From contig DBMJ01000011.1 in assembly GCA_002298125.1 (NCBI GenBank), forward strand, positions 473,079 through 537,078: a stretch of 64,000 nt of DNA. The letters run 5' to 3'. The notes below the pieces were generated by a model that ran no database searches, was not told where the DNA came from, and worked only from the letters and a program-made list of their open reading frames with translations. The number at the start of each line of letters is the position of its first letter. Position 1 is the stretch's first letter. The translations under genes and the position numbers were made by a program. The DNA comes from Clostridium sp. UBA701 (GTDB lineage Bacteria; Bacillota; Clostridia; Clostridiales; Clostridiaceae). Below, in pieces: positions 54,082-62,514 of the stretch.

Positions 54082-55989
54082 TTATCTTGCCTTTTCAGAT
54101 ATTTCCTTTAAAATCATAGCAATGAAAGCGTCTAAAGCTATGGCTCCCTTGTCTCCTTCTTTTCTGCTTCTAACTGCAACAGTGCCGCTTTCCATTTCCT
54201 TGTCTCCAAGTACCAGCATATAAGGTACCTTCTTTAGTTGAGCTTCACGGATTTTATAGCCTACCTTTTCGTTTCTAAGGTCCATTTCCGCTCTTATACC
54301 TGCCTTCTTCAAAGCATCATATACCTTTTCTACGTAGCTTCTATGCTTGTCAGTAATGTTCATAATTTCAACCTGAACTGGTGAAAGCCAAAGTGGAAAA
54401 GCACCGGCAAATTGCTCAATGAGTATTCCAATAAATCTCTCTACACTTCCAAACACTACTCTGTGTACCATAACTGGTCTGTGTTTTTCTCCGTCTGCTC
54501 CTATATAGTTAAGATCGAACCTTTCAGGCATCTGGAAATCAAGCTGTATTGTACCGCACTGCCAAGTCCTGCCTATGCAGTCTTTTAAGTGGAAGTCTAT
54601 CTTTGGTCCATAGAAGGCTCCATCTCCCTCATTTACCTTATAGGGCAGTCCTGCTGCTTCTAAGGCTTCTTTTAAGGAGTTAGTTGCATGCTCCCAATCC
54701 TCATCACTGCCCATGGAGTTTTCAGGTCTAGTGGACAGCTCTACCAAATACTCAAAACCAAACACCTTGTAGAAATTATCAATTAGCCTTATTACTCCAA
54801 GAATCTCCTCCTTGATTTGATCCTTTGTCATGAATATATGAGCATCGTCTTGAGTAAAGCATCTTACTCTCATTAGTCCATGTAGTGCTCCAGATAGTTC
54901 ATGTCTATGCACAAGACCTAACTCCCCCATTCTTATGGGAAGGTCTCTGTAGGAGTGCATGGAGTTTTTATATACCAAAATTGCTCCTGGGCAATTCATT
55001 GGCTTTACAGCATAATTTTCCTCATCTATTTTTGTAAAATACATGTTTTCCTGATAATGATCCCAGTGTCCGCTTTGATGCCATAGGGATTCATTTAAAA
55101 TTATAGGAGTTCTAATCTCTTGATAGCCTGCTTCTTCATGCTTTTCTCTCCAGTAATACTCTAAGATATTTCTCAGTACCATTCCCTTGGGATGAAAGAA
55201 TGGGAAACCTGGACCCTCTTCATGAAGGCTGAAAAGATCTAGTTCCTTTCCCAGCTTTCTATGATCTCTCTTCTTAGCCTCTTCTAGCATATGGATGTAG
55301 TCGTCCAAATCACTTTTCTTGGTGAAGGCAGTTCCATATATTCTCTGGAGCATTTTGTTTTTTTCATTTCCTCTCCAGTATGCTCCTGCAAGAGACAATA
55401 GTTTAATGGCCTTGACTTTAGATGTAGAAGGAACATGAGGTCCTGCACATAAATCTGTAAATTCTCCCTGCTTGTAGAAGGATATTATAGAATCCTCTGG
55501 CAGATCTCTTATAAGCTCAGCCTTATACTCTTCTCCCTTTTCTTTTACATATGCAATAGCTTCCTCTCTTGGCAGCTCAAATCTTTCTAGTGAGAGGTCT
55601 TCCTTAATAATATTTTCCATCTCTTTCTCTATCTTTGGCAGATCCTCTGGGGCAAAGTTAAAGTCAGCATCAAAATCATAGTAAAAGCCTGTATCTATGG
55701 CAGGTCCTATAGCCAGCTTAACCTCAGGATATAGCCTCTTCACCGCCTGAGCCAATATATGTGAAGCAGTATGCCTTAAAGTCCATCTTCCATCCTCTTC
55801 TTCAAAAGTCAATATCTCAAGGGAGCAGTCTTCATTAAGCACTGTCATAAGCTCTGCTTCCTCACCATTAACCTTCGCTCCCAATGCCTTCTTTGCTAAG
55901 GCAGGGCTGATTTTATAAGCCACGTCAAATGCAGTAGTTCCTCTTTCTACCTCTAGAACCTTACCATCCTTAAGAGTAACCTTAATCAT
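54082..55989 (-). CDS. thrS: Threonyl-tRNA synthetase
   Basis: A 635-residue ThrS: TGS domain (1-60), editing/second additional domain with HTASHILAQAVKRLYP (HxxxH near 73-77) and CAGPHVP, class II core with MNCPGAILVYKNS (zinc Cys), RMGELGLVHRHELSGALHG and DAHIFM, and anticodon-binding HGTP domain (about 540-635). Full length for the family. A T-box leader precedes it. infC follows downstream. Confidence 0.97.
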   Translation of the reverse strand: MIKVTLKDGKVLEVERGTTAFDVAYKISPALAKKALGAKVNGEEAELMTVLNEDCSLEILTFEEEDGRWTLRHTASHILAQAVKRLYPEVKLAIGPAIDTGFYYDFDADFNFAPEDLPKIEKEMENIIKEDLSLERFELPREEAIAYVKEKGEEYKAELIRDLPEDSIISFYKQGEFTDLCAGPHVPSTSKVKAIKLLSLAGAYWRGNEKNKMLQRIYGTAFTKKSDLDDYIHMLEEAKKRDHRKLGKELDLFSLHEEGPGFPFFHPKGMVLRNILEYYWREKHEEAGYQEIRTPIILNESLWHQSGHWDHYQENMYFTKIDEENYAVKPMNCPGAILVYKNSMHSYRDLPIRMGELGLVHRHELSGALHGLMRVRCFTQDDAHIFMTKDQIKEEILGVIRLIDNFYKVFGFEYLVELSTRPENSMGSDEDWEHATNSLKEALEAAGLPYKVNEGDGAFYGPKIDFHLKDCIGRTWQCGTIQLDFQMPERFDLNYIGADGEKHRPVMVHRVVFGSVERFIGILIEQFAGAFPLWLSPVQVEIMNITDKHRSYVEKVYDALKKAGIRAEMDLRNEKVGYKIREAQLKKVPYMLVLGDKEMESGTVAVRSRKEGDKGAIALDAFIAMILKEISEKAR

Positions 55990-56054
55990 AAAAATACCTC
56001 CTTTATATTGATTATCATATTTTCAGTAATCCATAATACACTATCTATATTTCT

Positions 56055-56335
56055 GTAAAAAAATAAAGCCCTCCCTAAACTGGGACGAGCTTATCGTGGT
56101 TCCACCCAAATTGACAACACAAAAGTATTGCCCACTTTATGACCATTAACGCGGTCTAACGGTAATGCTTACTGCTACTTCAGCACACAACTTAGAGGTG
56201 GTTTTTCATCGATACTTATTCAAGAAACCTTTCAGCCGCTGAGTTTCTCTCTCTGAGAATAGTACTTCCATTACTTTTCCTCATCACTGTCTTTGTTATT
56301 ATAGATTCGTTATAAGATATCATATAACTAATTGA
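56055..56335 (-). promoter_or_regulatory. T-box leader of thrS
   Basis: On the minus strand, GGGTGGAACCACG (56095-56107) is the T-box motif, followed by the terminator CTCGTCCC/GGGAGGGC with a T-run (56055-56092). The stem I region reaches up to about 56335 and contains an AGAGAGAG run near 56248-56260 typical of the AG bulge. An ACC (Thr) codon near 56200 is a possible specifier. About 370 bp separate thrS from ytxC and hold only this element. Confidence 0.88.
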
Positions 56336-56361
56336 AGTGTTTGTCAACTCCTTTTTATAAG

Positions 56362-57258
56362 CTATATTTTACTGTTGTGCTTTAGACTATCACAGGTATT
56401 ACAAGAGCTGCAATAACTTACTCTTTCGCAAAAAACATTTTTAATAGTCTCCAAAAGCTCCTTGTTTAAGCAGTTATCAGCACAGTGGATTACAATTTTC
56501 CCAGGTGAATTGGTAATAAGGCCGCTAATTAACATATCTTCTATGGATACTGTACTGCTAAAGCGAGCCTCAGAAAGGTCACTGGTAAGCCTTCCTAATA
56601 TATCTTCACCCTTATCATCTTTAATAATATAGGTTCCATCAGCCTTGATAAAAATATTGACCTCTTCAATTTTGCTTTCTTGGATTTCTACAAAATACTT
56701 TAGGAGCTTTATAAACTCGCTATATTCCTTTTCTACCATAAAAGCTTCCACTACCTTATCTAGGATACATTCTATATCCTCCTTAAGGTCCTTTATGCGA
56801 AAGGTTATAAATCCCCTTATATTGATTTCATCATTTTCTTCAAGACAGGCAATTATTTTTTTCTTCATATTATTTTTACGATTTATACAATAGACCATAT
56901 TCTCATCTAAAATAGTCCCTTCTTGAGTTAATACCTTTATGGTCCTCTCCCTGATATCCTTTAATTCATCGAATTTGAGAAAAAAATATGAGTCGGTTAA
57001 AAATGAAGGTAGTTCTTTATTTACAAACTCCTCCATGGCTACTCCGTAGAGAATATTTGCTATATAAATATTTATGGTATTGTGAGCTTTTAATGTAAGC
57101 TCCTCACCACTGTATAATTTCAGGAAGTGAACATTTTTATCTATACTTTCTGAAATGCCAACCATGATACCTCGACTTTCCAGAAGGTTCTTCATCCTGC
57201 TGATTTCGCTACTGATGTAATCTTCATACACGTCATATACTAAACTTAAAAACAGCAT
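56362..57258 (-). CDS. ytxC: Sporulation protein YtxC
   Basis: A 298-residue YtxC-family protein (LSLVYDVYEDYISSEISRMK, FITFRIKDLKEDIECILDKVVEAFMVEKEY-type helical region, ADGTYIIKD). The family is found in endospore formers and its role is not known in detail. The C-terminus carries CERVSYCSSCNTC, a Cys-rich cluster that could bind a metal. AAGGGAG before ATG 57258 indicates that the frame to 57321 is too long. No signal peptide. Confidence 0.8.
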   Translation of the reverse strand: MLFLSLVYDVYEDYISSEISRMKNLLESRGIMVGISESIDKNVHFLKLYSGEELTLKAHNTINIYIANILYGVAMEEFVNKELPSFLTDSYFFLKFDELKDIRERTIKVLTQEGTILDENMVYCINRKNNMKKKIIACLEENDEINIRGFITFRIKDLKEDIECILDKVVEAFMVEKEYSEFIKLLKYFVEIQESKIEEVNIFIKADGTYIIKDDKGEDILGRLTSDLSEARFSSTVSIEDMLISGLITNSPGKIVIHCADNCLNKELLETIKNVFCERVSYCSSCNTCDSLKHNSKI

Positions 57259-57339
57259 ACACCACACTCCCTTCTTAAAATAGTATGTGTTTAAAGAAGA
57301 TGTATATGCAAACTTCTTCAAGCAATTATCGACAAAGCC

Positions 57340-57368
57340 TTGACTTCTGCCGCATATAATTTTAGAAT
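57340..57368 (+). promoter_or_regulatory. Promoter of the DUF6873 gene
   Basis: TTGACT (57340-57345), 17-nt spacer, TAGAAT (57363-57368), about 40 bases upstream of the ATG at 57407. Confidence 0.6.
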
Positions 57369-57406
57369 GAGCCTGTGGTTATAATCTCAATATAAGGAGA
57401 TTAAAT

Positions 57407-58114
57407 ATGAAGATAGTTGTTGTAGATTATAGAATACACCCTGAAGAAGAAGCTAACCTTAAAGTTGCAGGGTATAGACCCATAAAGTGCAGTCCATGTA
57501 AAGAGCTTTACTCTGCTGTTGATGGTCACCCTGATATGCAGCTTCACCTTATAAAAGACTTGAATAATAAAATTGCAGTGGTTCAAAGAACGCTTTCTGA
57601 TGAGCTTCGTCAAGAACTTATTGCTTCAAATTACAATATATTAAATTCCTCTAAAAACCTCAATGCAAAATATCCTGAAGATATCATGCTTAACGGTTTA
57701 TCTATAGGTCCTTATTTTATACATAATACTGACTATACAGATGAAGTTTTAAAAGCTCACTTAAGCCACAGAGAATTTATCCTTGTTAGGCAAGGTTATA
57801 CAGGCTGCTCCTGTAGTGCTATATCTCCTACTGCTCTTATGACCTCTGATATAGGTATTGCAAAAGCCTTACAGCATAAAGCTATAGATGTACTGCTGCT
57901 TCCTCCTGGAGATATTCTCCTGCCTGGACTTAATTATGGCTTTATTGGTGGGTGCTGCGGTCTTTTAGAAGAAAATTTTTTAGCCTTTTACGGAGATTTA
58001 AATTATTATAAAAATGGTGACCTGGTAATGAAATTTTTAAAGACTCATAAAGTAGAGCCAATTTTTTTAAGAAAAGGGCCCCTGGTAGATCGTGGCGGAA
58101 TATTGCTTCTTTAA
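57407..58114 (+). CDS. DUF6873 family protein
   Basis: A 235-residue protein resembling the DUF6873 family, which is described as having a GME (amidinotransferase/guanidine-modifying enzyme) fold. Visible segments are VVDYRIHPEEEANLK, VRQGYTGCSCSAISP, LLLPPGDILLPG and GFIGGCCG, with several Cys and Asp that could form an active site. Function unknown. A clean AAGGAG precedes the ATG; the gene has its own promoter and terminator. It lies between ytxC and the tRNA operon, with which it converges. Confidence 0.7.
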   Translation: MKIVVVDYRIHPEEEANLKVAGYRPIKCSPCKELYSAVDGHPDMQLHLIKDLNNKIAVVQRTLSDELRQELIASNYNILNSSKNLNAKYPEDIMLNGLSIGPYFIHNTDYTDEVLKAHLSHREFILVRQGYTGCSCSAISPTALMTSDIGIAKALQHKAIDVLLLPPGDILLPGLNYGFIGGCCGLLEENFLAFYGDLNYYKNGDLVMKFLKTHKVEPIFLRKGPLVDRGGILLL

Positions 58115-58122
58115 ATAAAAAT

Positions 58123-58157
58123 AAAAAACTCTGAAAGCATTGCTTTCAGAGTTTTTT
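58123..58157. terminator. Bidirectional terminator at the end of the tRNA operon
   Basis: A perfect 16-bp stem (AAAAAACTCTGAAAGC and complement) with a 3-nt loop. It ends the DUF6873 transcript and, read leftwards, the tRNA operon; its T-run abuts the CCA end of tRNA-Cys. Confidence 0.85.
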
Positions 58158-58231
58158 GGAGGCGCCACCCGGATTTGAACCGGGGGATAGAGGTTTTGCA
58201 GACCTTTGCCTTACCACTTGGCTATAGCGCC
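58157..58231 (-). tRNA. tRNA-Cys (GCA)
   Basis: 75 nt with encoded CCA. The anticodon stem AGGT/ACCT encloses a loop with GCA. Acceptor GGCGCTA pairs with TGGCGCC. Last gene of the leftward tRNA operon. Confidence 0.95.
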
Positions 58232-58234
58232 ATT

Positions 58235-58309
58235 TGGAGCGGAAGACGAGATTCGAACTCGCGACGTTCACCTTGGCAAGGTGACGCTCTACCACTGAGC
58301 CACTCCCGC
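58235..58309 (-). tRNA. tRNA-Gly (GCC)
   Basis: 75 nt with encoded CCA. Anticodon stem CACC/GGTG encloses TTGCCAA, anticodon GCC. Acceptor GCGGGAG pairs with CTTCCGC. Confidence 0.95.
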
Positions 58310-58313
58310 AGAA

Positions 58314-58389
<76 letters not shown>

Positions 58390-58398
58390 AAAAATATG

Positions 58399-58475
58399 TG
58401 GCGACCCAGAAGGGACTCGAACCCTCGACCTCCGGCGTGACAGGCCGGCACTCTAACCAACTGAGCCACTGGGCC
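58399..58475 (-). tRNA. tRNA-Asp (GTC)
   Basis: 77 nt with encoded CCA. Anticodon stem CCGGC/GCCGG with loop CTGTCAC, anticodon GTC. Acceptor GGCCCAG pairs with CTGGGTC; discriminator G, as expected for tRNA-Asp. Confidence 0.95.
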
Positions 58476-58488
58476 ACATTTGTTAACT

Positions 58489-58528
58489 GAGTAAGCAATT
58501 CACAACAAATATAACATCTGTGCTCTCT
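58489..58528. repeat. 40-bp direct repeat, copy 1 (between tRNA-Asp and tRNA-Val)
   Basis: Starts GAGTAAGCAATTCACAACAA and ends TGTGCTCTCT. It matches copy 2 at 58558-58597 at 35 of 40 positions. It lies inside the tRNA operon spacer. Confidence 0.85.
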
Positions 58529-58557
58529 TGTTACTTGAAACTCCTCAGCAAGCTGAT

Positions 58558-58597
58558 GAGTAAGCAATTCGCAACAAATCGAAGATTTGTGCTCTCT
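58558..58597. repeat. 40-bp direct repeat, copy 2
   Basis: The better-structured copy: ACAAATC and GATTTGT form a perfect 7-bp hairpin with a GAA loop. The 29 bases between the copies show no further structure. Confidence 0.85.
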
Positions 58598-58608
58598 GCT
58601 TAAATGAG

Positions 58609-58684
58609 TGGTGGGCACAACAGGGCTCGAACCTGTGACCCTCTGCTTGTAAGGCAGATGCTCTCCCAGCTGAGCTATGCGCCC
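58609..58684 (-). tRNA. tRNA-Val (TAC)
   Basis: 76 nt with encoded CCA. Anticodon stem CTGCC..GGCAG-type with loop CTTACAA, anticodon TAC. Acceptor GGGCGCA pairs with TGTGCCC. First gene of the operon, next to the promoter. Confidence 0.95.
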
Positions 58685-58708
58685 ACACATTTGTTAACAA
58701 CAATTAAT

Positions 58709-58737
58709 ATTATATATTGTCCTTGTTATATTGTCAA
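58709..58737 (-). promoter_or_regulatory. Consensus promoter of the tRNA operon
   Basis: A perfect TTGACA (58732-58737), 17-nt spacer and TATAAT (58709-58714), about 25 bases before tRNA-Val. Expected to be a strong sigma-A promoter for the leftward Val-Asp-Phe-Gly-Cys operon. Confidence 0.9.
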
Positions 58738-58773
58738 TATATCGTATTATTTCATTATGCAAAATCAGCAAGT

Positions 58774-59661
58774 CTATTCTTTAATTTTCACCATTTCTAT
58801 CAGTTTTCCTATGTCATCATGAGTGAATTTATATTTTTTATTGCAGAAGTGGCAGTGCAGCTCTTCTTCCTTGCCATCATCATAGAGCTCCTGTAAGTCC
58901 TTCTCACCTATGCTAATGAGTGCTCTCTCCACTTTTTCTCTAGAGCAGTTACAATAATATTTTGGCACCTTTTCCTCTAGGAATTTAATATCCATGCCCT
59001 CAAATATGAAGCTTATGATGTCATCAATATTCATGCCTTTAGCAATCATACTGGTAATAGCGGGTATTTCTTGAAGCCTGTAGGTTATTAAGTCAGCCAA
59101 CAGTTCATTTGCACCAGGCAGCATCTGTATAATAAACCCACCAGCTGCAGAAATAGATAGGTCAGGCCCCACAAGGACTCCCAGGGCTACAGCTGATGGA
59201 GTCTGTTCTGATACAGTAAAATAATAGGCTAGATCCTCACCGATTTCTCCAGACACTATGGGCACTTGTCCTACATATGGTTCTTTAAGCCCCAAATCTC
59301 TTATAATCAGTAGATTTCCGTTTTTGCCAATGGCACCTCCTACATCAAGCTTTCCTTTTTCATTTGGGGGCAATTCCACCAATGGATTACCTATGTAGCC
59401 CTTTACCTTTGCATCGGTATAAGAGGTAACCACTACACCCCCTGCTTCACCACCGCCTGACATCTGCAATGTAAGGCTGTCTTTTTCTCCCTTTAACATG
59501 GCTCCCATAAGAGCTCCTGCAGTAAGCATTCTCCCAAGAGCTGCTGCTGCAGTAGCAGCACAGCCATGTATGCTTACCCCCTCCTGTACCAAATCCGTAG
59601 TAATGGCTCCAATTATTCTCACACTGTCTTCACAGGCAGTGGCAAATCTCAATTTATCCAT
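58774..59661 (-). CDS. hslO: Redox-regulated chaperone Hsp33
   Basis: A 295-residue Hsp33: N-terminal substrate-binding domain (GALMGAMLKGEKDSLTLQMS, GGFIIQMLPGA) and C-terminal zinc switch CNCSREKVE and CHFCNKKY, the CxC/CxxC ligands that form disulfides under oxidation and activate the chaperone. GGAGG precedes the ATG. 20 bp downstream of the methyltransferase gene. Confidence 0.95.
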   Translation of the reverse strand: MDKLRFATACEDSVRIIGAITTDLVQEGVSIHGCAATAAAALGRMLTAGALMGAMLKGEKDSLTLQMSGGGEAGGVVVTSYTDAKVKGYIGNPLVELPPNEKGKLDVGGAIGKNGNLLIIRDLGLKEPYVGQVPIVSGEIGEDLAYYFTVSEQTPSAVALGVLVGPDLSISAAGGFIIQMLPGANELLADLITYRLQEIPAITSMIAKGMNIDDIISFIFEGMDIKFLEEKVPKYYCNCSREKVERALISIGEKDLQELYDDGKEEELHCHFCNKKYKFTHDDIGKLIEMVKIKE

Positions 59662-59681
59662 ATATTGTCCTCCAAGTTCTA

Positions 59682-60425
59682 TTATTCCTTTTGTCCTACC
59701 ACATATACTAATCTTTCACAACTTTTATTAGGTTCCTTAAAGCTATAGCCATCATAAACATGAAATAATTTAAGCCCTTCTTCTCTGAGCAGGGTAGTAA
59801 TTCTCTCTTCTTTGTAAGCACGCTCCTCATGCAACTCCTCAAATCTTCGATAGAGCTCACCTTCCTTTACAAAGAAAGTAAGTTCCATAGACACTATATC
59901 CTCTTCAAGAGTGTTGTCCCAAAGATAGCAAAGTTCTTCTGAACTGTAATTATAACTGCTGTTACCTAGAATTTCTGTAAGCTTATAGTAAGTGTTCATA
60001 TCAAAGATAAAAATACCTCCATGTTTCAAATGCTTTTTAACTCCTCTAAAAAATAGACGTAATTCTTCCTCAGAGAGGAGATAATTTGCAGCATCTAATG
60101 CACAGGTAATAAGATCAAACTGTGCATTTAGGTATAACTTACACATGTCCTGCTTTACTAGCCTCACACTAAACTTTCTTCTTAAAAACTTCTCCTGAGC
60201 CTGCCTTAACATATCCTCAGATAAATCTACACAGTACACTTCTTTAAACTCTGCTGCCAACTCTACTGTGAGATTCCCAGTGCCACAGCCTATATCAAGG
60301 TAGCTATTTTTTTCTACATTATTATTTTTAATAAGCCCTTTAATAAAATTACCCCATGCCTCATAGTTTACATCTTCTCTTATAAGGGCATCATAGCAGG
60401 AGGCAAATTCCTCATAACTACTCAT
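59682..60425 (-). CDS. Class I SAM-dependent methyltransferase
   Basis: A 247-residue methyltransferase with motif I YLDIGCGTGNLTVELA, motif II-like VYCVDLSEDMLRQA and DLITCALDAANYLL, as in the YrrT/UbiE-like small-molecule group. Substrate unknown. AAGGATGGGG favours ATG 60425 (MSSYEEFASCYD) over the frame to 60440. It probably shares a transcript with hslO. Confidence 0.82.
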   Translation of the reverse strand: MSSYEEFASCYDALIREDVNYEAWGNFIKGLIKNNNVEKNSYLDIGCGTGNLTVELAAEFKEVYCVDLSEDMLRQAQEKFLRRKFSVRLVKQDMCKLYLNAQFDLITCALDAANYLLSEEELRLFFRGVKKHLKHGGIFIFDMNTYYKLTEILGNSSYNYSSEELCYLWDNTLEEDIVSMELTFFVKEGELYRRFEELHEERAYKEERITTLLREEGLKLFHVYDGYSFKEPNKSCERLVYVVGQKE

Positions 60426-60551
60426 AGCCGTATTCCCCATCCTTATGTTTACTTAGTAGTATGACATATATAAATTCCTATAATTATCTTATATATTTTC
60501 CTCATACCTGTCAATTTTTGCCCCGAATATTTACATAAGCTTCACAAAACA

Positions 60552-60791
60552 CTAAATATCAGTGTTTTTAGGGAGCCTTAAATCTTTTTTTCTTTTAGTC
60601 ATTATTCCACCTATTCTACCAGTTTCTTCTGCAGTTAAAGCACTCCATCCATGCCTATCCACCTTTTCCTTTAACCCTATCTCCTCTGCAATTTCATATT
60701 TTATAGTCTCTCTTAACTTTTCCGCAGGTGAAAGCTCCTTGTGTGCCTTCAGCTTTGCTTTGATTCTCTTTTTTAAGGGTGTCTTCCCCAT
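60552..60791 (-). CDS. Alpha/beta-type small acid-soluble spore protein
   Basis: A 79-residue SASP-like protein. The segment KYEIAEEIGLKEKV, with the germination-protease site around EIAEE, followed by GRIGGIMTKRKK, matches the two conserved SASP blocks. The N-terminus is very basic (PLKKRIKAKLKAHKEL), longer and more charged than the common SspA/B, so it may be a divergent type. GGGGAGGAG before ATG 60791 sets the start rather than GTG 60797. It coats spore DNA in the forespore. The gene's end overlaps a small AACACT/AGTGTT hairpin. Confidence 0.75.
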   Translation of the reverse strand: MGKTPLKKRIKAKLKAHKELSPAEKLRETIKYEIAEEIGLKEKVDRHGWSALTAEETGRIGGIMTKRKKDLRLPKNTDI

Positions 60792-60909
60792 GAGCACTCC
60801 TCCCCTTTTAATATTACAGCATAGTTTGTGTATTAAATCACCTTTTTATTCTATAAAGCTAAAGATTGTAAATTAAAATTACTCCCTCTACGTCCTCCCC
60901 CTATGTGTA

Positions 60910-60936
60910 AAACGCAGAGTATCCTACCCTGCGTTT
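60910..60936 (-). terminator. Intrinsic terminator after the acidic-protein gene
   Basis: AAACGCAG pairs with CTGCGTTT around an 11-nt loop, with T-rich sequence on the minus-strand side. Confidence 0.65.
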
Positions 60937-60946
60937 ATATATACTC

Positions 60947-61222
60947 CTATTTATGGTTTAACCCTTGTCTTTCATAGATATTCACAATTGTAGAAAAGCG
61001 TTTTCCTTTGGAATCATTTTGCTCATTTTTAGTTTTCTCTAAATCCCCTTCGTAACGGTCTGCATAAATATATTTTTCATATTCCTCTTCCTCATAGTAT
61101 TCAGGGCTTTCTTCTCCTTGATACACATAGTCCTCATCCTTGTCGTATTCCTCCTCATCCTCATCCTCATCCTCTTCCCTTAGCTTTTCACAATTATAAT
61201 CCCATTTATTCACCCAATTCAA
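60947..61222 (-). CDS. Highly acidic hypothetical protein
   Basis: A 91-residue protein dominated by Asp, Glu, Tyr and Lys (runs such as REEDEDEDEEEYDKDEDY and YYEEEEYEKY). Low complexity, no signal peptide or membrane helix, likely disordered. A GGGGGTGAT ribosome binding site supports a TTG start at 61222. No family is recognised. Its neighbours are a SASP gene and an ABC transporter, which gives no clear functional hint. Confidence 0.55.
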   Translation of the reverse strand: MNWVNKWDYNCEKLREEDEDEDEEEYDKDEDYVYQGEESPEYYEEEEYEKYIYADRYEGDLEKTKNEQNDSKGKRFSTIVNIYERQGLNHK

Positions 61223-61273
61223 AATATCACCCCCTGCTTCACTTTATCTTATGATAGATTACTTTTGTTGTCA

Positions 61274-61302
61274 CAAAAAAACACCCCACTATGGTAAGGT
61301 GT
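61274..61302 (-). terminator. Hairpin terminator of the ABC transporter operon
   Basis: On the minus strand ACACC and GGGTGT enclose a short loop, followed by seven T, just past the permease stop. Confidence 0.7.
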
Positions 61303-61317
61303 CTTTCTTAGCATATA

Positions 61318-62514
61318 TTAAGTTCTAAATATAACTTCCTCTCGTCCAAACATATAGCGTGCAAATAACAGAGAAGCTACTATATATATAACTATCCACA
61401 CCATAGTTATAGCTATGTGGTTGTAGTTATATACCCCATAAAGGAGTTCCTTTAATAAACAAGTTGCATTAGCCAAGGGAATATGATAATATACACCACT
61501 TATGGTTTTAGGGTCCAACATGTAAGTTGCATAAGCAGGTACCATTCCAATTATAGTCAAAGGTGTAAGATAAGTCTGTGCCTCTTTAAAGGAACGAGCA
61601 TAAATGCTTATAGAAAGCTCCAGTGCACCAAATACCATGGTGGTAAGTACCCCAATAATACCAATTAGCAGTAGTGTTATAGGTTTAAACATGGGAGCAG
61701 CTGTATTTCCAGAGCCCTCCATAAAGAAACCTGGATTAAACTGCATGTAACCTATGATTCCTGCCAGTGCACAGCATACTGTAATAAAGCCAAGGCAGGT
61801 AACAGCTAAAAACTTTCCCCATAATAAGGACATTCGCCCTGCTTTGGTGGTTAATAGGGGCTCTAAGGTTCCCCTTTCCTTCTCTCCTGCTCCTAAATCT
61901 ACAGCTGCACTCATGGGTCCTGTAATGCTGTATATAATAAGTAACAGCGGTATGAGCATCGCAATAATGAGCTTAGAAAGACCTTCTTCTTTCTTTGTAG
62001 TAGTTATTTCTTCTAGCTTTATAGGAGTTAATATCTCTGGATTAATGTTTTTCTTAGATAGCCTTTGTGCTACAATCTGCTTCGAAAATGCATCAATATA
62101 TGAATTTATCATATTTGCAGCCATGCTGGACTGTTGCCCAGAGTTATCGTAAAATAAAGTAATTGGTGCAGGTTGCTCACTGACAATCTTTTCATCAAAT
62201 TCTTTTGAAATAGTAAGCGCCAATGCTGCTTCACCCTTCTCTATCAGGGTCTTATCTCCGTTATATTCTATTATTTGAAGATTCTTTTGCTGTCTTAAGA
62301 ATTCTCCTAGTTTGCTTTTCCCATCGTCCTTAAGAGCTATCTTTATATTGTTTTCCATAGATTTTTGAGCACTACTAGTAGTTTTACTCATAACCAGCAT
62401 AATACCTGGAATTAAAAGCAGAGGTATAAGGATACTTAATATGAAGGTTTTTTTATCTCTGAATATATCAAGTAATTCCTTTTTAAACACAAGAAAAACT
62501 ATGTTATTTCTCAT
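61318..62514 (-). CDS. ABC-2 type permease (NatB-like)
   Basis: A 398-residue permease: a first membrane helix at about 20-40, a large extracytoplasmic region (about 45-170), then five or six helices. The segment GAGEKERGTLEPLLTTKAGR is the cytoplasmic loop typical of NatB and related ABC-2 exporters, which pump out Na+ in some members; the substrate is unproven. ATG 62514 (AGGAGG, 8-nt spacing) is preferred over ATG 62520 and overlaps the natA stop, a coupled pair. Confidence 0.85.
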   Translation of the reverse strand: MRNNIVFLVFKKELLDIFRDKKTFILSILIPLLLIPGIMLVMSKTTSSAQKSMENNIKIALKDDGKSKLGEFLRQQKNLQIIEYNGDKTLIEKGEAALALTISKEFDEKIVSEQPAPITLFYDNSGQQSSMAANMINSYIDAFSKQIVAQRLSKKNINPEILTPIKLEEITTTKKEEGLSKLIIAMLIPLLLIIYSITGPMSAAVDLGAGEKERGTLEPLLTTKAGRMSLLWGKFLAVTCLGFITVCCALAGIIGYMQFNPGFFMEGSGNTAAPMFKPITLLLIGIIGVLTTMVFGALELSISIYARSFKEAQTYLTPLTIIGMVPAYATYMLDPKTISGVYYHIPLANATCLLKELLYGVYNYNHIAITMVWIVIYIVASLLFARYMFGREEVIFRT

